From CAG-791 sp045117315 (GTDB lineage: Bacteria; Bacillota; Clostridia; Lachnospirales; Lachnospiraceae): DNA of 64,000 bases. How positions within the stretch are numbered: the stretch's first letter is position 1; each line of letters starts with the position of its first letter. Location: positions 1 to 64,000 of the forward strand of contig JBGUNJ010000134.1 of assembly GCA_045117315.1 (NCBI GenBank), in the 5' to 3' direction. This document shows, one piece after another, positions 44,435 to 52,460 of the stretch. A model generated the notes under the pieces. The model saw only the letters and a list, made by a program, of their open reading frames with translations. It was not told the DNA's origin and searched no databases. The position numbers and the translations under genes were made by a program.

Positions 44435-45862
44435 ATGAATTCGAAACAAATCAAATGGTCAACTCTGGCATTCATGGCCTTCTCCACTGTGTGGGGATTC
44501 GGTAACGTACTGAACGGGTTCGTCTACTTCAACGGTATCCAGGTCATCTTCAGCTGGATCCTCATGTTCGCGCTCTACTTCGTGCCCTATGCGCTTATGG
44601 TCGGTGAACTCGGTTCAGCCTTCAAGGAATCGGGCGGCGGAGTCAGCTCATGGATCCTGAAGACCACAAGTCCCAAAATCGCTTATTACGCGGGCTGGAC
44701 ATACTGGGCCTGCCACATCACATACATTGCCAGTAAATCCTCCGGCGGCCTGAAGGCTCTCAGCTGGGCAGCCTTCCGCAACGCAGAGACATATGACACA
44801 TTTCCCACCATCGGTGTGCAGCTGGTCACTTTCGCAGTACTTCTTTTCTTCTGCTGGGTTGCAAGCCGCGGTCTCAATCCTTTGAAAAAACTCGCGACGA
44901 TCGCCGGCACAAGCATGTTTGTAATGTCCATTCTTTACATCATCATGATGTTCGGCGCCCGCGCCATCAATCCCGGCGCGGATTATGTGACCATGGACTT
45001 CTCCATGAAGGCCCTGATCCCGCAGTTTAACCTCAAGTATCTCACATCGCTCTCCATTCTTGTGTTCGCAGTCGGCGGATGTGAGAAGATCTCCCCTTAT
45101 GTAAACAAGGTGGAGAATCCCAGCAAAGGTTTCCCCAGAGCCATGATCACTCTTGCCATTATGGTCGTGGTCTGCGCCATTCTCGGAACCATTGCAATGG
45201 GCATGATGTTCGATCCCGCTGTCATCAACGGCTCTGAAGAGAGCTTCAGCTCCTATGTATCAAACGGTTCCTATTGGGCATTCCAGAAACTCGGCGCCTA
45301 CTGGGGCATCGGTGATTCTCTTCTGATCATCTATGCTCTCTGCAACGCGATCGGCCAGCTCTCAACCCTCGTGATCAGTATCGACGCGCCTCTTCGTATG
45401 CTGCTGGATAATGAGGACTCCCAGGAGTTCATCCCCACAGCGCTTCTGAAAAAGAATGATGTCGGCGCTTATGTAAACGGTATTAAGATGGTCGCTGTCC
45501 TTTCCGGCGCTATCATCCTGATCCAGTCCTTCGTCCCCGGTGCGGCCGCAGTCCTCAAGCAGCTCACCAAGCTCAATTCCGTCTGCATGCCCATGCGTTA
45601 CCTCTGGGTATTTACCGCCTATATCGCGCTCCGCAAGGCCGGAAGCAAGTTCAACGCGGAGTATCGCTTTGTCAAGAATGACACCCTTGCTCTCGCGGCA
45701 GGCGGATGGTGCTTCTTTGTGACGGCCGCATGCTGCCTGCTGGGCGTCTATGACACCGATCCATTTACCATGGGTCTCAATATCGTCACTCCCTGCGTGC
45801 TCACCGCTCTCGGAATCATCCTTCCCATTATCAAAAAGCGCGAACAGGCAAAGGCTGCGTAA
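44435..45862 (+). CDS. APC-superfamily amino-acid permease
   Basis: A 475-residue membrane protein with about 12 hydrophobic segments. The start MNSKQIKWSTLAFMAFSTVW is typical of glutamate/GABA-antiporter-like APC transporters, and YALMVGELGSAFKESGGGVS is the conserved TM1-TM2 region. ATG 44435 follows AAAAAGGAGCTATTAAAA; the frame is open 96 bases further upstream but without a site. The substrate is not clear; neighbouring peptidases (PepF, M18) suggest amino acids from peptides. The 3' end is followed by a multi-branched palindromic element rather than a simple terminator. Confidence 0.9.
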   Translation: MNSKQIKWSTLAFMAFSTVWGFGNVLNGFVYFNGIQVIFSWILMFALYFVPYALMVGELGSAFKESGGGVSSWILKTTSPKIAYYAGWTYWACHITYIASKSSGGLKALSWAAFRNAETYDTFPTIGVQLVTFAVLLFFCWVASRGLNPLKKLATIAGTSMFVMSILYIIMMFGARAINPGADYVTMDFSMKALIPQFNLKYLTSLSILVFAVGGCEKISPYVNKVENPSKGFPRAMITLAIMVVVCAILGTIAMGMMFDPAVINGSEESFSSYVSNGSYWAFQKLGAYWGIGDSLLIIYALCNAIGQLSTLVISIDAPLRMLLDNEDSQEFIPTALLKKNDVGAYVNGIKMVAVLSGAIILIQSFVPGAAAVLKQLTKLNSVCMPMRYLWVFTAYIALRKAGSKFNAEYRFVKNDTLALAAGGWCFFVTAACCLLGVYDTDPFTMGLNIVTPCVLTALGIILPIIKKREQAKAA

Positions 45863-45981
45863 GTCACCCGCAAAAACAGACATGTCAATTTTCGAACATG
45901 TAAGTTTTCGAACATGTAAATTTTCAAATCTGAAACTTCCAAAGGAAGAAATAATACCTGAAACAGAATTGACCGGACATA

Positions 45982-46183
45982 AAAAAGCTGCTCACATCAC
46001 ATGGGATGCGGGCGTTACAGTACAGGCCCACCTGAAACTCGACGTGTTTTTGTACGCCGAAGCGTACAAAAACCGGAGTTTTACGGCGTTCGACGCACGC
46101 GAAGCGTATTGGAATCGTCGAACGCAACGTTACATGTACACGCCCTCGATAGGGCGTGTACTGTAACATGCGGGCAGCTTTTT
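45982..46183. repeat. multi-branched palindromic element
   Basis: Nested inverted repeats: outer arms AAAAAGCTGC / GCAGCTTTTT (45982-45991, 46174-46183); second arms GTTACAGTACA / TGTACTGTAAC (46014-46024, 46157-46167); inner hairpins TTTTTGTACGC-CGAA-GCGTACAAAAA (46047-46072), GCGTTCGAC / GTCGAACGC (46086-46125, with ACGC-GAA-GCGT inside) and TACACGCCCT-CGAT-AGGGCGTGTA (46137-46160). The outer arm ends in T, so it could also terminate transcription from either side. It fills most of the 45863-46275 gap. A shorter relative lies at 46881-46935. Confidence 0.9.
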
Positions 46184-46275
46184 CATTCTGAAAACAATAT
46201 TAATTTGACAATCTTAGTCCCGTAACATTACCATCTTCTTTGAAACCGTTTCAGATTATTCGGAGGCGCATTATC

Positions 46276-46803
46276 ATGTTCAGAAAAGCAGTCTTTTCAG
46301 ATATTGATTCCGTTGCAAAAATATATGAGTCTTTGCATGACGAGGAAGAGAAGGGAGTCATCTCAACAGGCTGGATCCGCGGAGTATATCCGACCCGGTC
46401 CACAGCCGCGCAGGCATTTGAAAGAGGTGATTTGTTTGTTTGCGAAGAGAACGGGATCATTCTGGGAGCCGGAATCATCAATCAGATCCAGGTTGATGTC
46501 TATGCGGCAGCCCCCTGGAAATACAGCGCTGAAGATGATCAGGTATGTGTCCTGCATACGCTTGTCATTTCTCCTTCTGACAGCGGGAGAGGACTGGGAA
46601 CAGAATTTGTCAGATTCTATGAGTCATACGCGCGGGACCATCGGCGTCCCGTACTTCGCATAGATACAAATGCCCGCAATACTGCGGCGCGGAACATGTA
46701 CCGCAGGCTCGGCTACACAGAAACAGCAATCGTTCCGACGGTCTTCAACGGTATCCCGGGTGTCAATCTGGTTTTGCTGGAAAAGAGTCTTGAACACACT
46801 TGA
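46276..46803 (+). CDS. GNAT-family N-acetyltransferase
   Basis: A 175-residue acetyltransferase. MFRKAVFSDIDSVAKIYESL is the usual first strand and helix; VLHTLVISPSDSGRGLGTEF contains motif A (Arg/Gln-x-x-Gly-x-Gly/Ala type, here SGRGLG) for acetyl-CoA; NTAARNMYRRLGYTE is motif B. The substrate is unknown. ATG 46276 follows CGGAGG; the upstream in-frame start lacks a site. It stands alone between two palindromic elements, with no obvious partner. Confidence 0.9.
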   Translation: MFRKAVFSDIDSVAKIYESLHDEEEKGVISTGWIRGVYPTRSTAAQAFERGDLFVCEENGIILGAGIINQIQVDVYAAAPWKYSAEDDQVCVLHTLVISPSDSGRGLGTEFVRFYESYARDHRRPVLRIDTNARNTAARNMYRRLGYTETAIVPTVFNGIPGVNLVLLEKSLEHT

Positions 46804-46880
46804 ACCCATGATCTCGCGCTCTCAAACATATATGATTAAGAGCTGTGCGCTGTTTCGTGCCGGTCTGAAAAGTAACCCTG

Positions 46881-46935
46881 CCGATACAATACAGACCCAC
46901 CCGAAACCTGACTTGTTTTGGGTGGGTCTGTACTG
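46881..46935. repeat. shorter relative of the multi-branched palindrome
   Basis: ACAGACCCACCC / GGGTGGGTCTGT (46891-46902, 46920-46931) form a 12-bp stem extended by GAAAC / GTTTT pairing. The left arm TACAGACCCACCCGAAACCT matches TACAGGCCCACCTGAAACTC in the larger element at 46021. It lies between the GNAT gene and the convergent DUF1349-like gene. Confidence 0.8.
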
Positions 46936-46966
46936 TGCACTGTGGGAGAGACTTTATGCCCGGACT

Positions 46967-47605
46967 TTATGCCTGGTCCTGGTCCTTCTCCTGATCCGGC
47001 TGCTGGCCGTCATGTGCCTTCCAGGCGCAGTCTGTGATCTCCATGTCCGTGAACACAGCAGTGAAGCTCGAATCCTCAGGGCTGCAGGCGTAAATACCGA
47101 AGCGGATCTTTCCGCCGCCTTCCAGCATATGGCATATACGCATCTGTGAAAAGTCCTGCCCATCACGGGAGCACTCGACGCAATAGTCGTCTTCCCTGCG
47201 GCTGAACCGGTACCACATGGTCTTCACATCCGCAGGAATAGCCGTGGTCGCCCAGTCAGAATATCCGTGGTTGGTCACCACCGAGCCAAGGTGCTGGAAC
47301 TTCTCGTTCTCAAACTCCACAGAGGCCTTCAGCCAGTTATCCGAATCCAGATACATGACGATTCCGCACTGGTCAAAGCGGCAATGACTTCCGGAAAAGT
47401 CTGTTTTTACGACAAAGGAGAAATACCTGTCCTCTGTCTCCATCTGCAGGACCGGCGCGTTGTCATTGCGGAAATGATAATAGGTCCGCTGCCACAAGTC
47501 TGTGTGCGGGGCAGTCGTGATCTCAACCCGGTCCGGTTCAATACTGCAGCCTGCCGGCTCTCTTGTCCATTCCCATTGAAAGTTTCCCGACTGTTTATTT
47601 TTCAT
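46967..47605 (-). CDS. DUF1349-like protein
   Basis: A 212-residue protein with a concanavalin-like (jelly-roll) pattern: TDLWQRTYYHFRNDNAPVLQ, FSFVVKTDFSGSHCRFDQCG, DNWLKASVEFENEKFQHLGS and KIRFGIYACSPEDSSFTAVF. This matches DUF1349, whose members are annotated as regulation-of-enolase-like without firm biochemistry and probably bind carbohydrate. No signal peptide. A Gln/Asp-rich tail ends the protein. The ATG follows AAAGGGGACAGAGGG. The PAP2 gene lies upstream on the same strand. Confidence 0.85.
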   Translation of the reverse strand: MKNKQSGNFQWEWTREPAGCSIEPDRVEITTAPHTDLWQRTYYHFRNDNAPVLQMETEDRYFSFVVKTDFSGSHCRFDQCGIVMYLDSDNWLKASVEFENEKFQHLGSVVTNHGYSDWATTAIPADVKTMWYRFSRREDDYCVECSRDGQDFSQMRICHMLEGGGKIRFGIYACSPEDSSFTAVFTDMEITDCAWKAHDGQQPDQEKDQDQA

Positions 47606-47741
47606 CCCTCTGTCCCCTTTTCATTTCTCCGCAAGCACATCTGATTCTGCGCCGTTTTTTCCCGTCTCTTAGCCAGTTCTTTGAATTCATCGCAAGATCA
47701 GCCCGCCTCTCCGTAATTCTTCTGATTCTCCGTCGTTTTCT

Positions 47742-48698
47742 CTAATTCCCGGCCGCTTTTTCGCGTCTCTCCGTCATCATCCTGATTACCAGGGGATAAA
47801 CTGCCACAGAGTAAAGTACTATAATAAAGCTGAAAGAAAAATGTCCCCAGTGGCTGCCCAGCATTCCGTCCAGAGCATGTCTCATGTATACAATCATAAA
47901 AAACATGGGAATAAGACCGACGACGCCTGTCAGGATGCCTATGCTGTTCAGGCCTGCAGATCTGAATCTGACCCATGTCTTCTCGATATACCGCGCGACG
48001 GGGAAGGCGATCAGCAGACAGGTATCTCCGTATCCGTCATTCATCATCTTCTGCGGATCCACCAGCAGCTTTCCGTTCACATATTCCATAGGATAGGGCT
48101 TAAAGGTTATGTACACGATTCCCAGCCATCCCACGATGAAACTCAGCAGCAGGAAAAGATTCTCTTTCTCCGGATGTTCATCCAGATATGAAAAAATTTT
48201 CATCATCACAAAGAGGGCAAGAGCTGATTCCAGCAGTCCCACACACACATCCTGAGGCGTGTGGACACCCAGATAGTTTCTGGAAAATCCGGTAATCAGG
48301 ACGCAAAGTATGAGGAATACTGAGACGTTTTTTTTCCAGGACCATGAAACCACAGCCAGTCCTCCGTAAATGGGCCCGGCCGTGACGGTGTGGCCGCTGG
48401 GGAAGGAATATCCTGTCGCCGTGGAGATCGCGTCTCCGGCAGGAACGACACGGGGATCCCGGATCCAGGGCCGGTATACACATGCCGTGAGCTTGACCAT
48501 GGCATTGACTCCACAGCAGAGATAATAGGATGCCAGTGTATAGAGGCCTTTCCGCTTGTCGACCACCCAGTACACAAAAACAGGAATCATTATGAGGAAG
48601 GATACCGCAAAAAGAGAGATCGCTTCCATAAACGGCGTCAATACGTTGTTTGTGCTCTCCCGGAAATTCTGAAGTAACAGTAAATATTCAATGTCCAT
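47742..48698 (-). CDS. PAP2-superfamily membrane phosphatase
   Basis: About 318 residues, six or more membrane segments. The three phosphatase motifs are present: KLTACVYRPWIRDPRV (K-x6-RP), YSFPSGHT (PSGH) and SRNYLGVHTPQDV (SR-x5-H-x3-D). Such enzymes remove phosphate from lipid phosphates such as undecaprenyl pyrophosphate or phosphatidate. The start is uncertain: ATG 48698 (MDIEYLLLLQNF) has GGAGGTGAT about 10-14 bases upstream; ATG 48710 is too close to it. A strong promoter lies upstream. A role in recycling the lipid carrier used by the GT2/YfhO proteins is conceivable but not shown by position. Confidence 0.9.
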   Translation of the reverse strand: MDIEYLLLLQNFRESTNNVLTPFMEAISLFAVSFLIMIPVFVYWVVDKRKGLYTLASYYLCCGVNAMVKLTACVYRPWIRDPRVVPAGDAISTATGYSFPSGHTVTAGPIYGGLAVVSWSWKKNVSVFLILCVLITGFSRNYLGVHTPQDVCVGLLESALALFVMMKIFSYLDEHPEKENLFLLLSFIVGWLGIVYITFKPYPMEYVNGKLLVDPQKMMNDGYGDTCLLIAFPVARYIEKTWVRFRSAGLNSIGILTGVVGLIPMFFMIVYMRHALDGMLGSHWGHFSFSFIIVLYSVAVYPLVIRMMTERREKAAGN

Positions 48699-48794
48699 CT
48701 TTTTTATCATCACCTCCGTAAAAATAGCCGCAGCTGCGCAGAAATCACAATCCGGATTCCCGCTTGCGCCCGGCATTCTGACTGTATACTTTAG

Positions 48795-48823
48795 GTTATA
48801 TGTTTATGTTCTCCCGCTGTCAA
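48795..48823 (-). promoter_or_regulatory. sigma-A type promoter for the PAP2 gene
   Basis: On the minus strand TTGACA (48823-48818), 17-base spacer, TATAAC (48800-48795). The leader would be about 90 bases. The rest of the 48699-49082 gap holds short degenerate repeats (CAGCAGAAAGAG twice; TCTGTATAAATATTCTGTC type) and a 7-bp hairpin AGAGCGG / CCGCTCT at 48888-48923. Confidence 0.8.
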
Positions 48824-49082
48824 TGGGAAATTTTTCGACAGCAGAAAGAGACCCGGGATTTTCCGACAGGTTTTTCCCACAGCAGAAAGAGCGGCCTCGA
48901 AGCCTATGACTTCAGACCGCTCTGTATGAATATTCTGTCCAAGAACTCTGTATAAATATTCTGTCTAAAAGTTTCTGTATAAAAGCCTTATAAAAGCCTT
49001 TTTCCGGGCCCGCCCGCAAATCCTGCACCCATGCGCGGCATGAAGTTCACACCTGCGGGGCAGCGGTTCCTTTCAGCACACC

Positions 49083-49655
49083 TTACTTCTTCATCAGGCC
49101 GGCTCCGGCATTCCAGGCTTTGCCAACCTGTTCTCCGGACACATAGTAGCCGTGCTGGAACTGATCGAAGATCAGAGCCTGCAGCTTAGCCGGATCGACT
49201 TTGCCGTTCTCTGAAAGCACTTTTTCCTCTGCCGCAGTGTTCATGATCTTTCCGACGATGCAGTAGAAACTCTCATTTTCCACAACTTCTGCCAGTTCAC
49301 ATTCCATGACCACGGGGAATTCATCGATGACGGGAGCATTTACAAATTCACTTTTGACGGCAGTGTACCCGGTTCGCTCGAACTTGTCGCTCATCTTATT
49401 TCCCGTCGCGATTCCGAAGAAATCCGCCACGTCCATATGCTCTTTATCTGCCAGGCTGACAGTAAATGCCTTTGTTTTCAAAATGTTCTGTGTGGTCTTA
49501 TGATCTTCATCGATAAAAAGCGCAATGCGGTCTGTGTTGCAGATCATCCCCCATGCCGCATTCATGACATTGACTTTTCCGTTTTCGTCATAAGCTGCCA
49601 CCATCAGGACAGGCATGGGGTAAACCGCCTGCACAATGCCCAAATTCTTCTTCAT
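49083..49655 (-). CDS. flavin reductase-like FMN-binding protein
   Basis: A 190-residue member of the flavin reductase-like family. YPMPVLMVAAYDENGKVNVM and AAWGMICNTDRIALFIDEDH form the FMN-binding split barrel; KTTQNILKTKAFTVSLAD and CELAEVVENESFYCIVGKI continue the pattern. These proteins reduce or bind FMN and often take part in stress or redox reactions. ATG 49655 follows GAGAAGGAGACCTGAG; the frame is open further upstream. It is divergent from an HxlR regulator, a common pairing in which the regulator controls the flavoprotein gene in response to thiol-reactive compounds. Confidence 0.9.
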   Translation of the reverse strand: MKKNLGIVQAVYPMPVLMVAAYDENGKVNVMNAAWGMICNTDRIALFIDEDHKTTQNILKTKAFTVSLADKEHMDVADFFGIATGNKMSDKFERTGYTAVKSEFVNAPVIDEFPVVMECELAEVVENESFYCIVGKIMNTAAEEKVLSENGKVDPAKLQALIFDQFQHGYYVSGEQVGKAWNAGAGLMKK

Positions 49656-49819
49656 CTCAGGTCTCCTTCTCAAGTCGTAGTTTTCTGTTTCGATTCCGGT
49701 GCTTTTTCTCACTTTTTTACAGGCAGGCATGTCTGCTGCTTTTTTATGAGCCGATATGTCCGCTGCTTTTTATTGCCTTCCGGCTTTTGTAATGATATCA
49801 TAGTGCCACAGCTGAAACC

Positions 49820-49858
49820 AGTACCAACATTTTTGTATGGTACTTACTTTGAGGTAAG
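49820..49858. promoter_or_regulatory. probable HxlR operators
   Basis: Two inverted repeats lie just before the HxlR start: AGTACC-N13-GGTACT (49820-49844) and CTTAC-TTTGAG-GTAAG (49843-49858). The second overlaps the HxlR ribosome site (GAGGT). They sit in the shared region between divergent genes, where an autoregulatory site is expected. Confidence 0.6.
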
Positions 49859-49862
49859 CATT

Positions 49863-50195
49863 ATGAAAAAGAGACGTATTGAAGAAGCCGACTTTGACCA
49901 GACCGGATACAGCTATACCCTGTCCCTGATTGCCGGAAAATACAAACCGGTGATCCTGTACTGTCTGATGGAATATGAACCGGTCCGCTTTAATGAGATG
50001 CAGAGATATCTGAAAAAAGTTGCTGACAAAACCCTCAGTCAGAACCTGAAAGAACTGGAGGCAGACGGATTGATCATCCGGACTGTTTATCCCCAGATTC
50101 CCCCCAAGGTGGAGTACTCTCTGACAGAGCGCGGACACTCTCTTGTCAAAGTACTGGACGGTCTTTGTATATGGGGAAATAAGAACCGCATATAA
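49863..50195 (+). CDS. HxlR-family transcriptional regulator
   Basis: A 110-residue winged-helix regulator. YSYTLSLIAGKYKPVILYCL, EYEPVRFNEMQRYL, KTLSQNLKELEADGLIIRTV and PPKVEYSLTERGHSL are the family pattern. It lacks the conserved Cys near the N-terminus found in thiol sensors such as YodB, although a Cys occurs at ILYCLME. ATG 49863 follows GAGGTAAGCATT. Divergent from the flavin reductase gene and probably its regulator. Confidence 0.92.
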   Translation: MKKRRIEEADFDQTGYSYTLSLIAGKYKPVILYCLMEYEPVRFNEMQRYLKKVADKTLSQNLKELEADGLIIRTVYPQIPPKVEYSLTERGHSLVKVLDGLCIWGNKNRI

Positions 50196-50463
50196 TCTGC
50201 CGTCGTCCTGTATCAGCCGCACATCATTTCAAAATATTCTCCTGCAGACAAAAAACAGCTGCATTGAGCCACTATAGTAAAAATGAGTCGGCGCAGTAAA
50301 ATGAACTGCCGCTGAAAAGGGATCGCTGAGGCAAATAAGATTTCCTCAGTAATTGAGATTGCCCCAGCAAATAAGACTGCCTCAGCAAATATTCTGATGA
50401 TCAAAACATATCTTCGATTGAACAGAAGGCAATCAGATGATATGTAAAGAAAGGAGGGCTGAG

Positions 50464-51483
50464 ATGATAGATTTAAAGAGCCTGCCGGGCAGGCCTGAAT
50501 ACGCGTTCCTGCGCGACCACCCCCGTCTGGGAAGCAGGATCATGCTCCTGGGTGTCAGCGGAAGCCATGGTTACGGGACAAACCGGGAGGGAAGTGATAT
50601 TGACCTTCGCGGGGTGACCATGAACATGCCGTCTGACCTGATCGGGCTGACCTCTTTTGAGCAGTTTGAAGACCGGTCCACGGACACTGTGATCTTTTCT
50701 TTCAGGAAAGCTGTCAACCTCTTCCTGAACTGCAATCCCAATATGATCGAGATCCTGGGTCTGGATGAGGACCAGTACCTGATCATCTCCCCGACCGGGC
50801 GGGAACTGCTGGACAGCCGACATCTGTTTCTGACAAAGCGGGCGGCAGCTTCCTTCGGACATTACGCGGACGCCCAGCTCAGACGCCTTCAGAACGCGAT
50901 TGCCAGAGACTCCCTGTCCCAGCCTTCCAGAGAGGAGCATATCTTCCGCTCTGTCTCCCACGCGCTGGAAGACTTCAACCGAAAAAACCGGGAGCAGGAA
51001 GGCGGCATTTCCAGGCTTTATATAGACGGCGCGGTGACGGAGGGGCTGGAGACGGAGATCTTCCTCGACGGGGATTTCAGGCACTACCCGCTCCGAAAAT
51101 ATAATGAATTGATGAACACGCTCCATTCCGTCGTGCGCGAGTATGACAAGATCGGCAAAAGAAATCACAAAAAAGATGACAATCATTTGAACAAACATGC
51201 CATGCATCTGGTCCGGCTGTTTATGATGGGACTGGATATACTGGAGGACGGTGTGATCCGCACGCACCGGCCGGAGGAGGACCTGCGCCTGCTGCTGAGC
51301 ATCCGAAACGGGGACTTTATGGAAGACAGTGTCCTGATTCCCGCATTCTATGACATCGTGGCAGAGTATGAAGCCCGCTTTTCACAGGCAGAAAAGGAGA
51401 GCCGCCTCCCGGACAATCCGGATATGGAAGCCGTGGAAAAGCTGGTGGAACATATCAACAGACAGGTGATACTGGAGGAATAG
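50464..51483 (+). CDS. predicted nucleotidyltransferase (1)
   Basis: A 339-residue protein with a polymerase-beta-type nucleotidyltransferase core: LLGVSGSHGYGTNREGSDID gives GS-x8-10-D-x-D for nucleotide and two metals, with a third carboxylate candidate near FSFRKAVNLFLNCNPNMIEI. It matches the YcgL/RlaP-like group, which includes phage T4-type predicted nucleotidyltransferases; substrates are unknown. ATG 50464 follows AAAGGAGGGCTGAG. The last 19 bases of coding sequence plus the start of the stop are repeated after the stop and provide the ribosome site of the second nucleotidyltransferase. It forms a two-gene unit with it. Confidence 0.82.
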   Translation: MIDLKSLPGRPEYAFLRDHPRLGSRIMLLGVSGSHGYGTNREGSDIDLRGVTMNMPSDLIGLTSFEQFEDRSTDTVIFSFRKAVNLFLNCNPNMIEILGLDEDQYLIISPTGRELLDSRHLFLTKRAAASFGHYADAQLRRLQNAIARDSLSQPSREEHIFRSVSHALEDFNRKNREQEGGISRLYIDGAVTEGLETEIFLDGDFRHYPLRKYNELMNTLHSVVREYDKIGKRNHKKDDNHLNKHAMHLVRLFMMGLDILEDGVIRTHRPEEDLRLLLSIRNGDFMEDSVLIPAFYDIVAEYEARFSQAEKESRLPDNPDMEAVEKLVEHINRQVILEE

Positions 51484-51503
51484 CCAGGTGATACTGGAGG
51501 AAT
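51463..51503 (+). repeat. 22-bp tandem duplication spanning a stop codon and making a ribosome site
   Basis: CAGGTGATACTGGAGGAAT occurs at 51463-51481 and 51485-51503. The first copy encodes the last codons before TAG; the second contains the CTGGAGG used by the next gene. Confidence 0.93.
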
Positions 51504-51507
51504 GACA

Positions 51508-52290
51508 ATGAGAGATATACAGAAAGAGATCCTGGAGAATCTGGACAGAATTGAAGAGCAGTATCAGGTAAAGATCCTGCATGCGGTTGAATCCGGCAGC
51601 CGGGCATGGGGATTCGCCTCCCCTGACAGCGATTATGACGTCCGTTTTATCTATATGCACCGCCCGGAGGAATATCTGCGGATCGATCCAGCCAAAGATG
51701 TCATCGAGTGGCAGCTGGACGAGGTGCTGGATATCAATGGCTGGGATCTGAAAAAAGCCATGCTGGCTTATGGAAAGGGAAATCCCAATATCATGGAGTG
51801 GGCCAATTCGCCGGTCATCTACAGGACCTCGGAGGAATGGCCCCGGCTGAAGACCGCGGTCCTGCATTATTTTTCCCAAAAAGCCGCCCTGTGCCACTAC
51901 TACGGAACTGCCAAGAGCACATATAAAGGCTTTCTGACAGGCGACCAGATCCGCTACAAAAAATATTTCTACGCTCTCCGCCCCCTGCTCTGCTGCAAGT
52001 GGATCGAGCGTTATCACAGTGCTCCTCCCGTGGAATTCTCAAAGCTGATGTCCTTATTCGACGGGACAGACCCTGCCCTGGACACCCCCCTTCAGTCCGG
52101 CATCGAAGACCTGCTGATCAGGAAAGCCGCAACAGAGGAAAAAGAGCTCAATCCCCAGATTCCGGTCATCATCGATTTCATACGGAGTGAATGTGAAAGA
52201 CAGAAGAAGGTTTCAGATGCGGCTCCCGACGACCGCTCCTATGACTTCACTGAACTAAATGAAGTCTTCCGGGCTCTTCTGGGATATTGA
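51508..52290 (+). CDS. predicted nucleotidyltransferase (2), RlaP/YcgL type
   Basis: A 260-residue nucleotidyltransferase. ESGSRAWGFASPDSDYDVRF shows the GS-x10-D-x-D signature; DVIEWQLDEVLDINGWDLKK is typical of the PF10127-type (YcgL/RlaP) group linked by others to RNA-repair gene clusters. GDQIRYKKYFYALRPLLCCK is a conserved helical block. No RtcB or RNA ligase is in this window. ATG 51508 is preferred over ATG 51502 because CTGGAGG then lies 8 bases upstream. Shorter than its upstream neighbour and only distantly similar, so not a recent duplication. Downstream is a tandem-repeat block, then the convergent nicotinamidase-like gene. Confidence 0.83.
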   Translation: MRDIQKEILENLDRIEEQYQVKILHAVESGSRAWGFASPDSDYDVRFIYMHRPEEYLRIDPAKDVIEWQLDEVLDINGWDLKKAMLAYGKGNPNIMEWANSPVIYRTSEEWPRLKTAVLHYFSQKAALCHYYGTAKSTYKGFLTGDQIRYKKYFYALRPLLCCKWIERYHSAPPVEFSKLMSLFDGTDPALDTPLQSGIEDLLIRKAATEEKELNPQIPVIIDFIRSECERQKKVSDAAPDDRSYDFTELNEVFRALLGY

Positions 52291-52315
52291 ATTACCCTCG
52301 GGAATATTCCGGGCC

Positions 52316-52459
52316 GCCTGCGGGTCCCGGACAATACATCAGCCGGGCAGTGGCCAGCCTGCAGGTCCCGGGCAATATATAAAACCGGGCAGCGGCAGGC
52401 CTGCGGGTCCCGGGCAATATATAAACCGGGCAGGGGCAGGCCTGCGGCCCTCTGCCCGC
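52316..52459 (+). repeat. 41-42 bp tandem repeat, three full copies
   Basis: Units begin GCCTGCGGGTCCCGGGCAAT (52316, 52357, 52399, partial 52440) and end CCGGGCAGNGGCAG. It fills the space between the convergent nucleotidyltransferase and nicotinamidase-like genes and can fold into GC-rich hairpins (CGGGCAG / CTGCCCG), perhaps serving as the terminator. Confidence 0.92.
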
Positions 52460-52460
52460 T

